The notes under the pieces were generated by a model that saw only the letters and a program-made list of their open reading frames with translations, was not told the origin of the DNA and ran no database searches. Both the position numbers and the translations under genes were made by a program. Below, in pieces: positions 27,077-35,798 of a stretch of DNA of 58,718 nt (its first letter is position 1; every line of letters starts with the position of its first letter). Origin of the DNA: Flavobacterium sp. J27 (GTDB taxonomy: Bacteria; Bacteroidota; Bacteroidia; Flavobacteriales; Flavobacteriaceae); contig NZ_PJQW01000001.1 of the NCBI RefSeq assembly GCF_004303025.1, positions 281,080 to 339,797 on the forward strand, read 5' to 3'.

Positions 27077-28105
27077 TTTTTTCCAACTCACATCGGTAGT
27101 ATAATTGCTGAAACCTCTATATAAATCTATTTTGTTTAGCTTCTCCATTTGAAAATTTTCTTGTTTACAACTTGGAGCAATACCTTCTTTTTTGAATTTT
27201 TTAGCTAAATATTCTTGCTCATATTGACCAGGAGTAGGAATAAAAAACGCTTTCTTCCCTAATTGAGCTAAGTCCATAACAGTGGTATATCCTGATCGAG
27301 AAAGAATTTTTTCACTTTCATTAAATGCAATTTCTATTTGTTCGCTATTCATAAAATTATAAAAAGTAACATTGTTCTTTTCTGTTATCTTTTGTTCATC
27401 TTCTACAATTCCTTGAATAAAAAGCGTTTTTTCTTTGTATCCTTTAAGTTCAGTTGTTAATTTTTTTTCCAATAAAGTCCTTTGTGGCTCAGGACCAGAA
27501 AGAATAATCATTAAATCATACTTTATAGGAGCGCTTTTCTTATAAAGTCGACTTAGAGGACCAATATATTTTATATTTTTAAAAGGTTCTTCCAAATGAC
27601 CTAAATCTCCTGATAAATTGGGGCCTTTTTCTTTATCTGGAACCCAGCATTCAGTAAATTTTTTTACAAAGTAATGATGTAATTTTGTGGTTATCCAAGT
27701 CGTGTTACCCGTTAAAACATTTAATTGATGTGTAATAAATACAGAAGGAATGCTTTTAGAATAAACACCTAGTCTATTGTCAGAAATAATGCCTTCAATA
27801 TTATATTTTGCAATAATTTTTTCGGTAACTCTTTTTTCTTGATTAATCGCTTTAACAATACTAGGTACCTGAGAAAATAATTTTAATTTAAAATTACTTC
27901 CTTTTTCAGCATAGGTTACATTATAAGAAGGGAGTTGTATATGGGTTAAATGAGGAAATTCTTTTTTTAATAAGGCAAGAGCTAAACCATCTGAAGCAAT
28001 TATAGGTTCAAAATTATTTTTTTCAAGCGCTTTAATAATAGGAATGCATCTGGTAGCATGACCTAAACCCCAATTTAAAGGAGCAATAAGAATTTTTTTT
28101 GGCAT
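27059..28105 (-). CDS. MurG/UGT-like glycosyltransferase (GT-B fold)
   Basis: 348 residues. GT-B glycosyltransferase of the family-28-like type: an N-terminal acceptor domain with LNWGLGHATRCIPIIKAL, and a C-terminal donor domain with SRSGYTTVMDLAQLGKKAF and PTPGQYEQEYLAKK, equivalent to the sugar-nucleotide site of MurG. Resembles the large group of predicted glycosyltransferases found across Bacteroidota; donor and acceptor are unknown. Twelve bases downstream of the LpxH-like gene, so probably co-transcribed; both could act on envelope glycolipids. Its 3' end overlaps the histidine kinase gene. Confidence 0.88.
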   Translation of the reverse strand: MPKKILIAPLNWGLGHATRCIPIIKALEKNNFEPIIASDGLALALLKKEFPHLTHIQLPSYNVTYAEKGSNFKLKLFSQVPSIVKAINQEKRVTEKIIAKYNIEGIISDNRLGVYSKSIPSVFITHQLNVLTGNTTWITTKLHHYFVKKFTECWVPDKEKGPNLSGDLGHLEEPFKNIKYIGPLSRLYKKSAPIKYDLMIILSGPEPQRTLLEKKLTTELKGYKEKTLFIQGIVEDEQKITEKNNVTFYNFMNSEQIEIAFNESEKILSRSGYTTVMDLAQLGKKAFFIPTPGQYEQEYLAKKFKKEGIAPSCKQENFQMEKLNKIDLYRGFSNYTTDVSWKKLFRLF

Positions 28106-28117
28106 CAGCGTGTAAAA

Positions 28118-28939
28118 TTATTTTTTTAGTATCGATATAAATTGTTCGGCTAATTTATTTTCATAATCAAAATATAATTCGTCAGTATTATATTCTTGTT
28201 GTGGTTTGTATTTATAGAGTTTCCATTTTTTCTTGTTGTACTCTAAAGCAGTCAGGTTTTCTATCCAATCTCCAGAATTTAAATAAACTGTAGACCCTTT
28301 AGCTGTAGTTATGGTTTCGATTTTGGGCTCATGTATATGTCCGCAAATTACATAATCATATTGTTTTTCTATAGCTAGCTCAGTACAAACGTTTTCAAAG
28401 TTAGTTATAAATTTCACAGCCGATTTTACATTGTTTTTTATTTTTTTTGAAAGAGAATAAGGCTCTCTCTTAAATTGAACCAATACCCAGTTTAAAAAAC
28501 GATTGATTAAAATTAATAAATCGTAACCCCAACCGCCTAGTTTGGCTAGCCATTTAGCATGAGTTATTGAAGAATCAAAAACATCTCCATGGAAAATCCA
28601 AGCTTTTTCATCATCTAATTCTAATACAAGTTTATTCAGTAAATGTAAGTTCCCAAGATGTAAATCGGTAAATTTTCTCAAAAATTCGTCATGGTTTCCA
28701 GTTAAATAGTACACTTTGGTCCCATTGGTACTCAAAGAAATAATTTTTTTTATCACTTTAAGATGACTTGCTGGAAAATAAGATTTTCTAAACTGCCAAA
28801 TATCAATAATATCGCCATTTAAAATTAAAGTTTTTGGCTTTATAGACGATAAATATTCTAATAATTCTTTGGCATGACATCCATATGTTCCTAAATGAAC
28901 ATCTGAAATTACGACTAGCTCTACTTTCCTTTTTTTCAT
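28118..28939 (-). CDS. LpxH-like metallophosphoesterase
   Basis: 273 residues. Calcineurin-like phosphoesterase with all metal motifs: SDVHLGTYG, NGDIIDIWQF, TGNHDEFLR, IFHGDVFDSS and CGHIHEPKI. The GDxxDxW and GNHD spacing matches UDP-2,3-diacylglucosamine diphosphatase (LpxH/LpxG-like), which yields lipid X in lipid A synthesis. Bacteroidota often carry several such paralogues, so this one may act on another envelope nucleotide-lipid. Forms a unit with the downstream glycosyltransferase. Confidence 0.87.
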   Translation of the reverse strand: MKKRKVELVVISDVHLGTYGCHAKELLEYLSSIKPKTLILNGDIIDIWQFRKSYFPASHLKVIKKIISLSTNGTKVYYLTGNHDEFLRKFTDLHLGNLHLLNKLVLELDDEKAWIFHGDVFDSSITHAKWLAKLGGWGYDLLILINRFLNWVLVQFKREPYSLSKKIKNNVKSAVKFITNFENVCTELAIEKQYDYVICGHIHEPKIETITTAKGSTVYLNSGDWIENLTALEYNKKKWKLYKYKPQQEYNTDELYFDYENKLAEQFISILKK

Positions 28940-29066
28940 TTTGTACCAATAAAAAATATGCTTTATCTTATTGAATTAAAGTGTTTTAATAAGATAAATA
29001 TCCTACAAAAGAATAAATTTTACCTTTAATTAAAGTTAATCAATCATTATCAAAACTTTATTTCAT

Positions 29067-29074
29067 TAATTTTG
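29067..29074 (+). promoter_or_regulatory. -7 box TAATTTTG for the trmB operon
   Basis: Exact TAnnTTTG match 19 bases before the GTG start of trmB. Confidence 0.5.
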
Positions 29075-29093
29075 TCAAAAATTAATTAGAAAA

Positions 29094-29771
29094 GTGGGAA
29101 GTAAAAATAAATTAAAGCGATTCAAGGAAAACGAAACTTTTGACAATGTTTTTCAGCCAACAAGAGAAGAAGTAGTTTCAAATAGTTTTGCTTTAAGAGG
29201 GAAATGGAATAGTGATTTTTTTAAAAATGAAAATCCAATTGTTTTAGAATTAGGTTGTGGTAAAGGAGAATATTCTGTTGGATTAGCTGAAAAATATCCT
29301 GATAAAAATTTTATTGGAATAGATATAAAAGGAGCGCGATTTTGGAGAGGAGCCAAAACAGCTGTAGAATCTGGGATGAAAAATGTTTGCTTCTTAAGAA
29401 CTCAAATAGAATTAATAGAACATTGCTTCCATGAAAATGAAGTGGATGAAATATGGATTACTTTTCCAGACCCGCAAATAAAATATAAGCGGACAAAACA
29501 TAGAATGACAAATTCTGAATTTCTACAACGCTATAAAAAAATATTAAAACCGAATGGATTAATGCATTTAAAAACAGATAGCGAATTTATGCATGGTTAT
29601 ACCTTAGGTTTGTTACATGGTGAAGGACATGAGGTAGTGTATGCTAATCATAATGTATATAAAAATGAAGGAGCTCCATATGAAGTAGTTAATATACAAA
29701 CGTTTTATGAAAAACAGTATTTAGAAGTAAATAAACCAATTACATATATACAATTTAAGATTAAACCATAA
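29094..29771 (+). CDS. trmB: tRNA (guanine46-N7)-methyltransferase
   Basis: 225 residues. Methylates N7 of G46 in tRNA using SAM. The SAM site LELGCGKGEYSVGLAEKYP and the catalytic/RNA segment WITFPDPQIKYKRTKHRM are diagnostic. The start is GTG at 29094: MGSKNKLKRF is the family N-terminus and no ATG lies nearby. The stop codon directly abuts the ATG of the LysE-type gene, so the genes form one operon. Confidence 0.95.
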   Translation: MGSKNKLKRFKENETFDNVFQPTREEVVSNSFALRGKWNSDFFKNENPIVLELGCGKGEYSVGLAEKYPDKNFIGIDIKGARFWRGAKTAVESGMKNVCFLRTQIELIEHCFHENEVDEIWITFPDPQIKYKRTKHRMTNSEFLQRYKKILKPNGLMHLKTDSEFMHGYTLGLLHGEGHEVVYANHNVYKNEGAPYEVVNIQTFYEKQYLEVNKPITYIQFKIKP

Positions 29772-30401
29772 ATGGAATATTTGATCTCTTTATTATTAGG
29801 CTTTTTTATTGCTTTCATCGGGATTATTCCACCTGGAATGTTGAATATGATGGTTGCTAAGCTTAGTGTAAATGAAACAAAAAAATCAGGATTGCTTTTT
29901 GGTTATGGAGCGGCTCTAATTGTTGTTATACAATGTTTTTTAGGATTGTATTTTGCTAAATTTCTAGATAGTCATCCTGTTATTAGCGAAAACTTAAAGA
30001 AATTTGCGGTAGTAATTTTTATTGTATTAACGATTGTTTTTATTTACAATGGATTAAAAAAACCTAAGAAAGAAAAGGGGGAAGTAACCATCAAAAGCAA
30101 AAAAAATCGTTTTTTTTATGGAGTTGTATTATCCTCTTTTAATATGTTTGCGATACCCTATTATGTGTTTGCAAGTCTAACGTTGTCATCTAAGAATGTT
30201 TTTGATTTTTCCCCTTTATCTAATCTTTGTTTTATCATAGGTGCTGGGCTGGGAACCTTATTGGTTTTCTATATTTATGCGATGGTTTTTAGAAAAATAG
30301 AAGATAAAGTAGGGTTTCTAATTAAAAATATAAACTTCTTTATCGCAGCTATTACAGGTATAGTAGCAATCTCTTCTATTTATAAAATGGTAGCTTCTTA
30401 G
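29772..30401 (+). CDS. LysE family amino-acid/metabolite exporter
   Basis: 209 residues, six transmembrane helices. The N-terminus (ISLLLGFFIAFIGIIPPGMLNMMV) holds the helix-breaking PPG motif of LysE/RhtB transporters, and helix 2 follows the family pattern. Exports amino acids or related solutes; the substrate cannot be read from sequence. ATG immediately follows the trmB stop. Confidence 0.88.
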   Translation: MEYLISLLLGFFIAFIGIIPPGMLNMMVAKLSVNETKKSGLLFGYGAALIVVIQCFLGLYFAKFLDSHPVISENLKKFAVVIFIVLTIVFIYNGLKKPKKEKGEVTIKSKKNRFFYGVVLSSFNMFAIPYYVFASLTLSSKNVFDFSPLSNLCFIIGAGLGTLLVFYIYAMVFRKIEDKVGFLIKNINFFIAAITGIVAISSIYKMVAS

Positions 30402-30402
30402 T

Positions 30403-30750
30403 TTGAAAGATAGAGTTGCAAATAATGATAATTTTTTTGAAAGGGTATACGAGATTGTTCGTTTAATACCGGAAGGAAAAGTGACCTCTTATGGAGCTAT
30501 TGCCAAAGCGTTAGGTGCAGCACGCTCTGCTCGAATGGTGGGTTGGGCAATGAATGCAAGTCATAATAAAGATGATGTTCCTGCCCATCGAGTGGTAAAT
30601 AGAAAAGGATTGTTGTCTGGGAAACATCATTTTGATGGAACCAATTTAATGCAACAGCTTTTAGAAAACGAAGGTATACCAGTAAAAGATAATCAAATTG
30701 TAGACTTTGAGAAGTACTTTTGGGAACCTAAAATTCCAAATAATTTATAG
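30403..30750 (+). CDS. Alkyltransferase-like protein (MGMT family without the acceptor Cys)
   Basis: 115 residues, the C-terminal DNA-binding domain of MGMT only. PEGKVTSYGAIAKALGAARSAR forms the helix-turn-helix with the Arg finger. The active-site motif is VPAHRVVN (residues 59-66): the methyl-accepting Cys of PCHRV is Ala61, so it cannot repair O6-alkylguanine by itself. Such ATL proteins bind alkylated bases and flag them for nucleotide excision repair. The start is TTG at 30403, one base after the previous stop; no ATG fits the conserved N-terminus. Its 3' end abuts the opposite-strand histidine kinase gene. Confidence 0.88.
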   Translation: MKDRVANNDNFFERVYEIVRLIPEGKVTSYGAIAKALGAARSARMVGWAMNASHNKDDVPAHRVVNRKGLLSGKHHFDGTNLMQQLLENEGIPVKDNQIVDFEKYFWEPKIPNNL

Positions 30751-32082
30751 TTAGGAAATTAGGCAAATAGTAAATGACGTTTTGTTTTCATTCTTTTGGT
30801 ATACCAAATAACCACCATGTGCTTCAATGATGTTTTTGGATAAGGTTAATCCTATTCCAGCACCTTCTTTTCGGGTGGTAAAAAAAGGAAGGAAAATTTT
30901 ATTCTCAATTTCAGAATCTATTCCATTCCCATTGTCAGTTATAGTAATGAAAAGTCTCTTTTCTTGAACATTGGCTGAAATAGTAATTTGTTTCTGAGTC
31001 TCATTTGTTAAAGCATACATGCTATTGGTTAATAAATTAATAATCACTTGTTCTATCTGTAATTTGTCTACCAAAAACCAATACCTGAAATCTATAGAGT
31101 TTACTACTTCAATTTTTTCTTTCTTAAATAAGGGAAGCATAATTTCTAATCCGTTATTTATAATTTCAGTCAGTTCCGTTTTTTCTTTTTTAGGAGTAGG
31201 TAGCATTGCTAATTTTCTATAACTTTCTACAAATTGCTGTAAATGATTACTTCGGTTTAACATGGTTTTGACACTTAACCTCATGTCTTCAATATCTTCT
31301 GTGGAAAGACTTTCTTGCTGAACTAGTTCTTGTAAGTTTTGAGAAAGAGAACGAATAGGTGTAAGCGAATTTAATAATTCATGAGAGATTACTTTCATTA
31401 AATTAATCCAAGCTTCTTTTTCCTTTTTGTCTACAACCTTTTGTATAGAATCTAATAGAACAATGTAATACTCTTGATTATAAGTTTTAGTTCTTGAAGT
31501 TTGCATTACAAATGTTTGTGTATCTTGATTGTTTACCCGTATTTGCAATGAAGTTTTAATTTCCGTAAAGTCATATTCTTCAATTAGTGAGCAAAGAGAA
31601 GGTAGTTGTTTTTTTAAATAGTGCCATCTAGATAATTTTGGAACTTCAAAATGAGAGGAAAAAAAATCGTTCATTAGAAAAATCACCCAATCCTGTTCTT
31701 CTTTTTGTAAAATTAAAATTCCAGTTTCAATATTGTTTAAAATGGAACGATAAATTATATCTTGGGAAAGTTGTTCTTTTTGTTTCTCTTTTAATCTCTT
31801 GTATAATTTAAAAAGAGAAGCATATTGATGATAAGATTTGTGTTTAGAAAAATCAGCTGAGAAATCATCTTGTAAGATGGCTTGAATGGTTTTATCATAA
31901 AAGAGAAATGTGTTTTTTAAATAGAGATAAAGTTCCACTAGTAATAAAAAGACAACTAGACCTGTAAAAATAGCAGTGTAGTATAGAGAAGTATATAATA
32001 GAAAAGCGGTACAACTTAAAATGATAAGAATTAGAACAATTCTAAAGAATAATTGTAGGTGTGTTTTTAATGGGGTAAACAT
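30751..32082 (-). CDS. NtrB-like membrane sensor histidine kinase
   Basis: 443 residues. Two membrane helices at the N-terminus (~10-28 and ~32-53), a PAS-like region (~105-215), a HisKA segment KVISHELLNSLTPIRSLSQNL holding the phospho-His, and HATPase with VIINLLTNSMYAL, ITDNGNGID and GAGIGLTLSKNIIEAHGG. The next gene upstream on the same strand is an NtrC-type regulator, 3 bases away. The pair is divergent from a MacB-like efflux operon, so it probably controls that operon. Confidence 0.92.
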   Translation of the reverse strand: MFTPLKTHLQLFFRIVLILIILSCTAFLLYTSLYYTAIFTGLVVFLLLVELYLYLKNTFLFYDKTIQAILQDDFSADFSKHKSYHQYASLFKLYKRLKEKQKEQLSQDIIYRSILNNIETGILILQKEEQDWVIFLMNDFFSSHFEVPKLSRWHYLKKQLPSLCSLIEEYDFTEIKTSLQIRVNNQDTQTFVMQTSRTKTYNQEYYIVLLDSIQKVVDKKEKEAWINLMKVISHELLNSLTPIRSLSQNLQELVQQESLSTEDIEDMRLSVKTMLNRSNHLQQFVESYRKLAMLPTPKKEKTELTEIINNGLEIMLPLFKKEKIEVVNSIDFRYWFLVDKLQIEQVIINLLTNSMYALTNETQKQITISANVQEKRLFITITDNGNGIDSEIENKIFLPFFTTRKEGAGIGLTLSKNIIEAHGGYLVYQKNENKTSFTICLIS

Positions 32083-32085
32083 AAT

Positions 32086-33435
32086 TTATGTAGTGGTAAT
32101 ATTATATTTTTCAATTCTTCTGTATAAAGCAGCACGAGATAAGCCTAATTCTTCAGCCGATTTGCTAATGTTGTATTCATTTTTAAGTAATACCTTTTCA
32201 ATAGTTATTTTTTCTATATCCGACAATTGCAAATCCTCTGTGCTTTCTTCATAAAAAGTAATTGTTTCTAAATCTAAATCAGCTGATGTAATACGGTTGT
32301 TTTCGCACAAAATTATAGCTCTTTCAATTCTATTTTCCATTTCTCTGATATTACCATTCCAAGCATGTTTCTCAATTTGTTCCAATGATTTTTCGTCAAA
32401 AGAAACGTGTTCTCTTTCATATTTAGTCATCATTTTCTCTAATAAAAATTGCGCTAATTGAATTTTGTCCTCTATTCTTTCTCGTAATGGAGGCAATATA
32501 ATTTCCATAGTGTTAATACGATAAAACAAATCTTCTCTAAAGTGTTTTTCGGCAACTTCTTGTTTTAAATTTAAATTAGTTGCAGAAATAATTCTAACAT
32601 CTACAGGTCTTGGTTTAGATTCACCTAATCTAGTAATGGTTTTGGTTTGAATAACTTGCAACAATTTGGCTTGCAGGTGAATAGGAACGTTTCCTATTTC
32701 ATCTAAAAAAAGAGTTCCTTTTTGAGCCACTTCGAAACGACCAGGAGTATCCATTTTGGCATCCGTAAAGGCTCCTTTAGCATAACCAAATAATTCACTT
32801 TCAAAAATATTTTCATTTAAAGAGCCTAAATCAACATGAATAAAAGCGGCTTCTTTTCTCATCGAATGGGAATGAATATAACGCGCTAAAACATATTTTC
32901 CCGTGCCATTTTCTCCTAGAACAAGCACATTGGCATCTGTTTTTGCTACTTTCTCTGCTAACTCATATGCTTTTTTAATGGCATTAGAAGTACCCATAAA
33001 AAAAGAATCGGCGACGGTGTTTTGTGTTGCTTTTCTTTTATGCTTTCTCAATTCAGTAACCGCTTTTTTAACGGTTTCTAATAGCTTCTCATTATCCCAA
33101 GGTTTTAAAACATAATCGAAAGCGCCAGATTTTAATCCTTCTACTGCTGTTTCTACTTTTCCAAAAGCAGTCATTAGAATAACAATTGTTTCAGGAGATA
33201 GTTTTTTGATTTCTTTTAAAAAATACAATCCTTCTTTTCCATCTTCAAAACCGATTCGGTAATTCATATCTAATACCACTACATCTATTGTTTTGTTGGC
33301 TAGAAGTTCGATTACATTTTTTGGATTGTTCAAGGTATAAATATTTTCAAAATGCTTTTTTAAAAGCATTTTTGCTGAAATAAGAATGTCTTCTTGATCG
33401 TCTATAATTAAAATATTAGCTTGTGTTTTTTTCAT
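32086..33435 (-). CDS. NtrC-family sigma-54-dependent response regulator
   Basis: 449 residues. Receiver domain with phospho-Asp56 (VVLDMNYRIG). AAA+ domain with Walker A GENGTGKYVLA (174-184), the sigma-54 contact loop GAFTDA at 221-226 (the common form is GAFTGA; the Gly-to-Asp change is frequent in Bacteroidota from memory) and Walker B GTLFLDEIG. A Fis-type HTH lies at the C-terminus (YNISKSAEELGLSRAALYRRIEKY). It should activate RpoN promoters from a distance. A dyad at 33525-33563 and a -24-like element at 33625 upstream of the divergent efflux operon are plausible targets. Confidence 0.93.
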   Translation of the reverse strand: MKKTQANILIIDDQEDILISAKMLLKKHFENIYTLNNPKNVIELLANKTIDVVVLDMNYRIGFEDGKEGLYFLKEIKKLSPETIVILMTAFGKVETAVEGLKSGAFDYVLKPWDNEKLLETVKKAVTELRKHKRKATQNTVADSFFMGTSNAIKKAYELAEKVAKTDANVLVLGENGTGKYVLARYIHSHSMRKEAAFIHVDLGSLNENIFESELFGYAKGAFTDAKMDTPGRFEVAQKGTLFLDEIGNVPIHLQAKLLQVIQTKTITRLGESKPRPVDVRIISATNLNLKQEVAEKHFREDLFYRINTMEIILPPLRERIEDKIQLAQFLLEKMMTKYEREHVSFDEKSLEQIEKHAWNGNIREMENRIERAIILCENNRITSADLDLETITFYEESTEDLQLSDIEKITIEKVLLKNEYNISKSAEELGLSRAALYRRIEKYNITTT

Positions 33436-33524
33436 TTTTCTTAGCTTACTTTGGAAAAAAGATTCAATAAAGGTACTGTTTTTTAGATTTTTCTTTTTTG
33501 ATGCTGTTTTTTTAGATGTATTTG

Positions 33525-33563
33525 GTGTTCAGTTTCGGACAAATATTGTTCAGAAACGAACAC
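33525..33563. promoter_or_regulatory. Candidate enhancer (UAS) dyad for the NtrC-type regulator
   Basis: Nested inverted repeat: GTGTTC (33525-33530) with GAACAC (33558-33563), and inside it GTTTC (33532-33536) with GAAAC (33553-33557). It lies in the 227-base divergent region between the regulator gene and the efflux operon, about 80 bases before the -24-like element, where such activators usually bind. Confidence 0.55.
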
Positions 33564-33623
33564 TTTTGATTTGTTGTGTGTTTTTATATTACTGATAGAT
33601 AGTGTTTTGTGATTTTTTGTTTT

Positions 33624-33640
33624 TTGGCATGAAATTCCAT
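33624..33640 (+). promoter_or_regulatory. Candidate sigma-54 promoter of the efflux operon
   Basis: TTGGCATG matches the -24 element well. TTCCA, with spacing one base short, is a weak -12 element. It lies 23 bases before the adaptor ATG, and no TAnnTTTG box is seen there. Confidence 0.4.
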
Positions 33641-33662
33641 TCTTATTATATAAAAAAATAGA

Positions 33663-34904
33663 ATGGACACTCTCATCAATCGTAAAAATAATAAAAAAAA
33701 GAAGCTACTATTAGTTATTCCTGCAATTTTGCTTTTAGGCTATTTTGTAATTACTGCCATGACAAAAAAGAAGAGTTTAAGTGTAAAAAGAGCCGAAATA
33801 ACGATTAAGAAAGTTTCTTCAGATTTTTTTGAAGACTTTATTTTATTTCAAGCCAAAGCAATTCCTTTAAATTCGATGCTGGTAAATGTAATTGAAGGAG
33901 GTGCGGTACAAGAAATTTATGTTGAAAATGGTGATTTGGTCAAAGAAGGACAGCCTTTGGTACGTTTATATAATCCTAATACTGAATTAAACTATATGCA
34001 ACAGGAAACAGCTATTATTGAACAAGTAAATAATTTAAATAAAGCCAAACTAGACTTACGTAATCAAGAATTGAGTTTAGCTAAAGATTTAATTAGTATC
34101 GAACACGATTTTCAAGATGCTAAAAATTTATATGAGTTGAATAAAAAACTCTTCGATCAAGAAATATTGGCTAAAAATGAATGGACCGTAACACAAGAAA
34201 ATTATCGTTTTCAAAAAGAACGAATGGATATTATTAAGCAAAGTGTAACGAAAGAAAAACAAGCCAACCAAATTCAGATTCATCAGTTGAATCAGTCTAT
34301 TGAAATTATGAATAAAAGTCTACGTATTTTAAGAGATAATAAAAATAATTTTTTAATTACTGCACCACTTTCAGGGAGATTATCGTCATTTGAGCCTATT
34401 TTAGGAAAAACATTTACACAAGGGAATAGTATAGGAACTATAGATGTTATGAAAGGATATAAACTAGTGGCAGATGTAGATGAGTTTTATTTAAGTAAAG
34501 TAGCTGAAGGTCAAAAGGGTTCGGTGGATTTTAAAGGTAAAATTATAAATGTTCAAATTTCAAAAATTATTCCTGAAGTTAAAAATGGAAGATTTATTGT
34601 AGAACTCGCGTTTACAGATAGTCAGGATTTAGAACTGAATCAAGGAATTTCATTTGGCGTAAAAATTAATCTCTCTGAAAAAACGAAAACCACCATACTA
34701 CCTAAAGGAAGTTTCTATCAGGAAACAGCTGGAAAATGGATTTTTGTAGTAGCAGATGATAAAGCAGTAAGAAGAAAAATAACATTAGGGAGAGAAAACC
34801 CTTTATACTATGAGGTAATAGATGGTTTGAAACCAGGTGAAAATGTAATCACGTCAACCTATAAAGATTACCAAGAAATTCAAGTTTTAAATATTAAAGA
34901 ATAA
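33663..34904 (+). CDS. Efflux periplasmic adaptor (HlyD/MacA family)
   Basis: 413 residues. A membrane anchor at residues 14-34, a lipoyl/barrel-sandwich half (NVIEGGAVQEIYVENGDLVKEGQPLV), a long alpha-hairpin (~110-225) and the second lipoyl half (ITAPLSGRLSSFEPILGKTF), then beta-barrel domains. Joins an inner-membrane MacB-type ABC pump to TolC. First gene of a four-gene operon (adaptor, ATPase, permease, TolC) divergent from an NtrBC-like pair. Confidence 0.92.
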   Translation: MDTLINRKNNKKKKLLLVIPAILLLGYFVITAMTKKKSLSVKRAEITIKKVSSDFFEDFILFQAKAIPLNSMLVNVIEGGAVQEIYVENGDLVKEGQPLVRLYNPNTELNYMQQETAIIEQVNNLNKAKLDLRNQELSLAKDLISIEHDFQDAKNLYELNKKLFDQEILAKNEWTVTQENYRFQKERMDIIKQSVTKEKQANQIQIHQLNQSIEIMNKSLRILRDNKNNFLITAPLSGRLSSFEPILGKTFTQGNSIGTIDVMKGYKLVADVDEFYLSKVAEGQKGSVDFKGKIINVQISKIIPEVKNGRFIVELAFTDSQDLELNQGISFGVKINLSEKTKTTILPKGSFYQETAGKWIFVVADDKAVRRKITLGRENPLYYEVIDGLKPGENVITSTYKDYQEIQVLNIKE

Positions 34905-34922
34905 ATCAAAAAACGAATCGTC

Positions 34923-35624
34923 ATGATACAAATTACAAATCTTTCTAAGGTCTTTCAAACGGAAGAAGTAGAAACAAAAGCATTAAACGAGGTTTCAATT
35001 ACCATTAATCAAGGTGAATTTATAACCATTATGGGACCGTCAGGAAGTGGTAAATCAACACTTCTAAACATTGTTGGACTTCTGGATAGTGCTTCAGGAG
35101 GAAGTTATCAATTGTTGCATCAGGAAATGATAGGAATTAAAGAACAAGAAAAAGCAAAAGTAAGAAAGCAAAATATAGGGTTTGTTTTTCAAAATTTTAA
35201 CCTTATCGACGAACTTTCGGTATATGATAATATAGAATTACCACTTATTTACAACAATGTTCCAGCATCAGAAAGAAAAAAAAGAGTTGAAAATATAGCT
35301 GATCGTTTAGGTATTGCTCACCGTTTAAAACATTATCCCCAACAACTTTCTGGAGGACAACAACAACGTGTTGCAGTTGCCAGAGCGCTTATTAATGACC
35401 CTAAAATTATTTTAGCTGATGAACCAACAGGAAATTTAGATTCAAAAAACGGAAATGAAGTAATGGAATTGTTAACCGATTTGCATGCACAAGGAGCTAC
35501 AATTTTAATGGTAACGCATTCTAATTATGACGCTTCTTTTTCACAAAGAACGATTATCATGAAAGACGGAATGATTCTCTCTGAAAAGAATAATAGTAAA
35601 AATGTAGATGTGTTCCTCTCTTAA
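34923..35624 (+). CDS. MacB/LolD-type ABC transporter ATPase
   Basis: 233 residues. Walker A GPSGSGKSTL (38-47), Q-loop FVFQNFNLIDELSVYDN, signature LSGGQQQRVAVARAL, Walker B IILADEPTGNLDSKNG and the switch His in MVTHS. A stand-alone subunit of the MacB/LolCDE class, pairing with the FtsX-type permease downstream. It has no C39 peptidase domain, so it is not a double-glycine peptide processor. Confidence 0.95.
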   Translation: MIQITNLSKVFQTEEVETKALNEVSITINQGEFITIMGPSGSGKSTLLNIVGLLDSASGGSYQLLHQEMIGIKEQEKAKVRKQNIGFVFQNFNLIDELSVYDNIELPLIYNNVPASERKKRVENIADRLGIAHRLKHYPQQLSGGQQQRVAVARALINDPKIILADEPTGNLDSKNGNEVMELLTDLHAQGATILMVTHSNYDASFSQRTIIMKDGMILSEKNNSKNVDVFLS

Positions 35625-35637
35625 ATAAAGAAACAAG

Positions 35638-35775
35638 ATAAAAATAATCACCTTAATAAGTACTTTTTTAGTAAGTATCTTGGCTGTAACTCAAATCTCG
35701 AAAAATAGAACGAGCAATAATTTGTGGCAAGTGGAGAAAATGTCGAGTCCCTTAAGTTCTATTACAAATAAATAA
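35638..35775 (+). pseudogene. Small signal-peptide-like open frame with ATA in the start position
   Basis: 45 codons, open from a stop at 35626. The reading I-K-I-I-T-L-I-S-T-F-L-V-S-I-L-A-V-T-Q looks like a flavobacterial signal peptide (K, hydrophobic core, A-V-T-Q) whose ATG has become ATA at 35638; AAGAAACAAG precedes it. The rest reads ISKNRTSNNLW, then QVEKMSSPLSSITNK, then TAA. It fills most of the 174-base gap between the ATPase and permease genes. Either a small exported peptide gene that has lost its start codon, or one that starts at ATA. I do not recognise a family. Confidence 0.45.
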
Positions 35776-35798
35776 ATCATCAATCAAAACGAATAGTT

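Noticed and set aside
35625..35798. Transposon scar between ATPase and permease genes
   Set aside because: There are no terminal inverted repeats or target duplications; the signal-peptide-like frame explains the sequence better.
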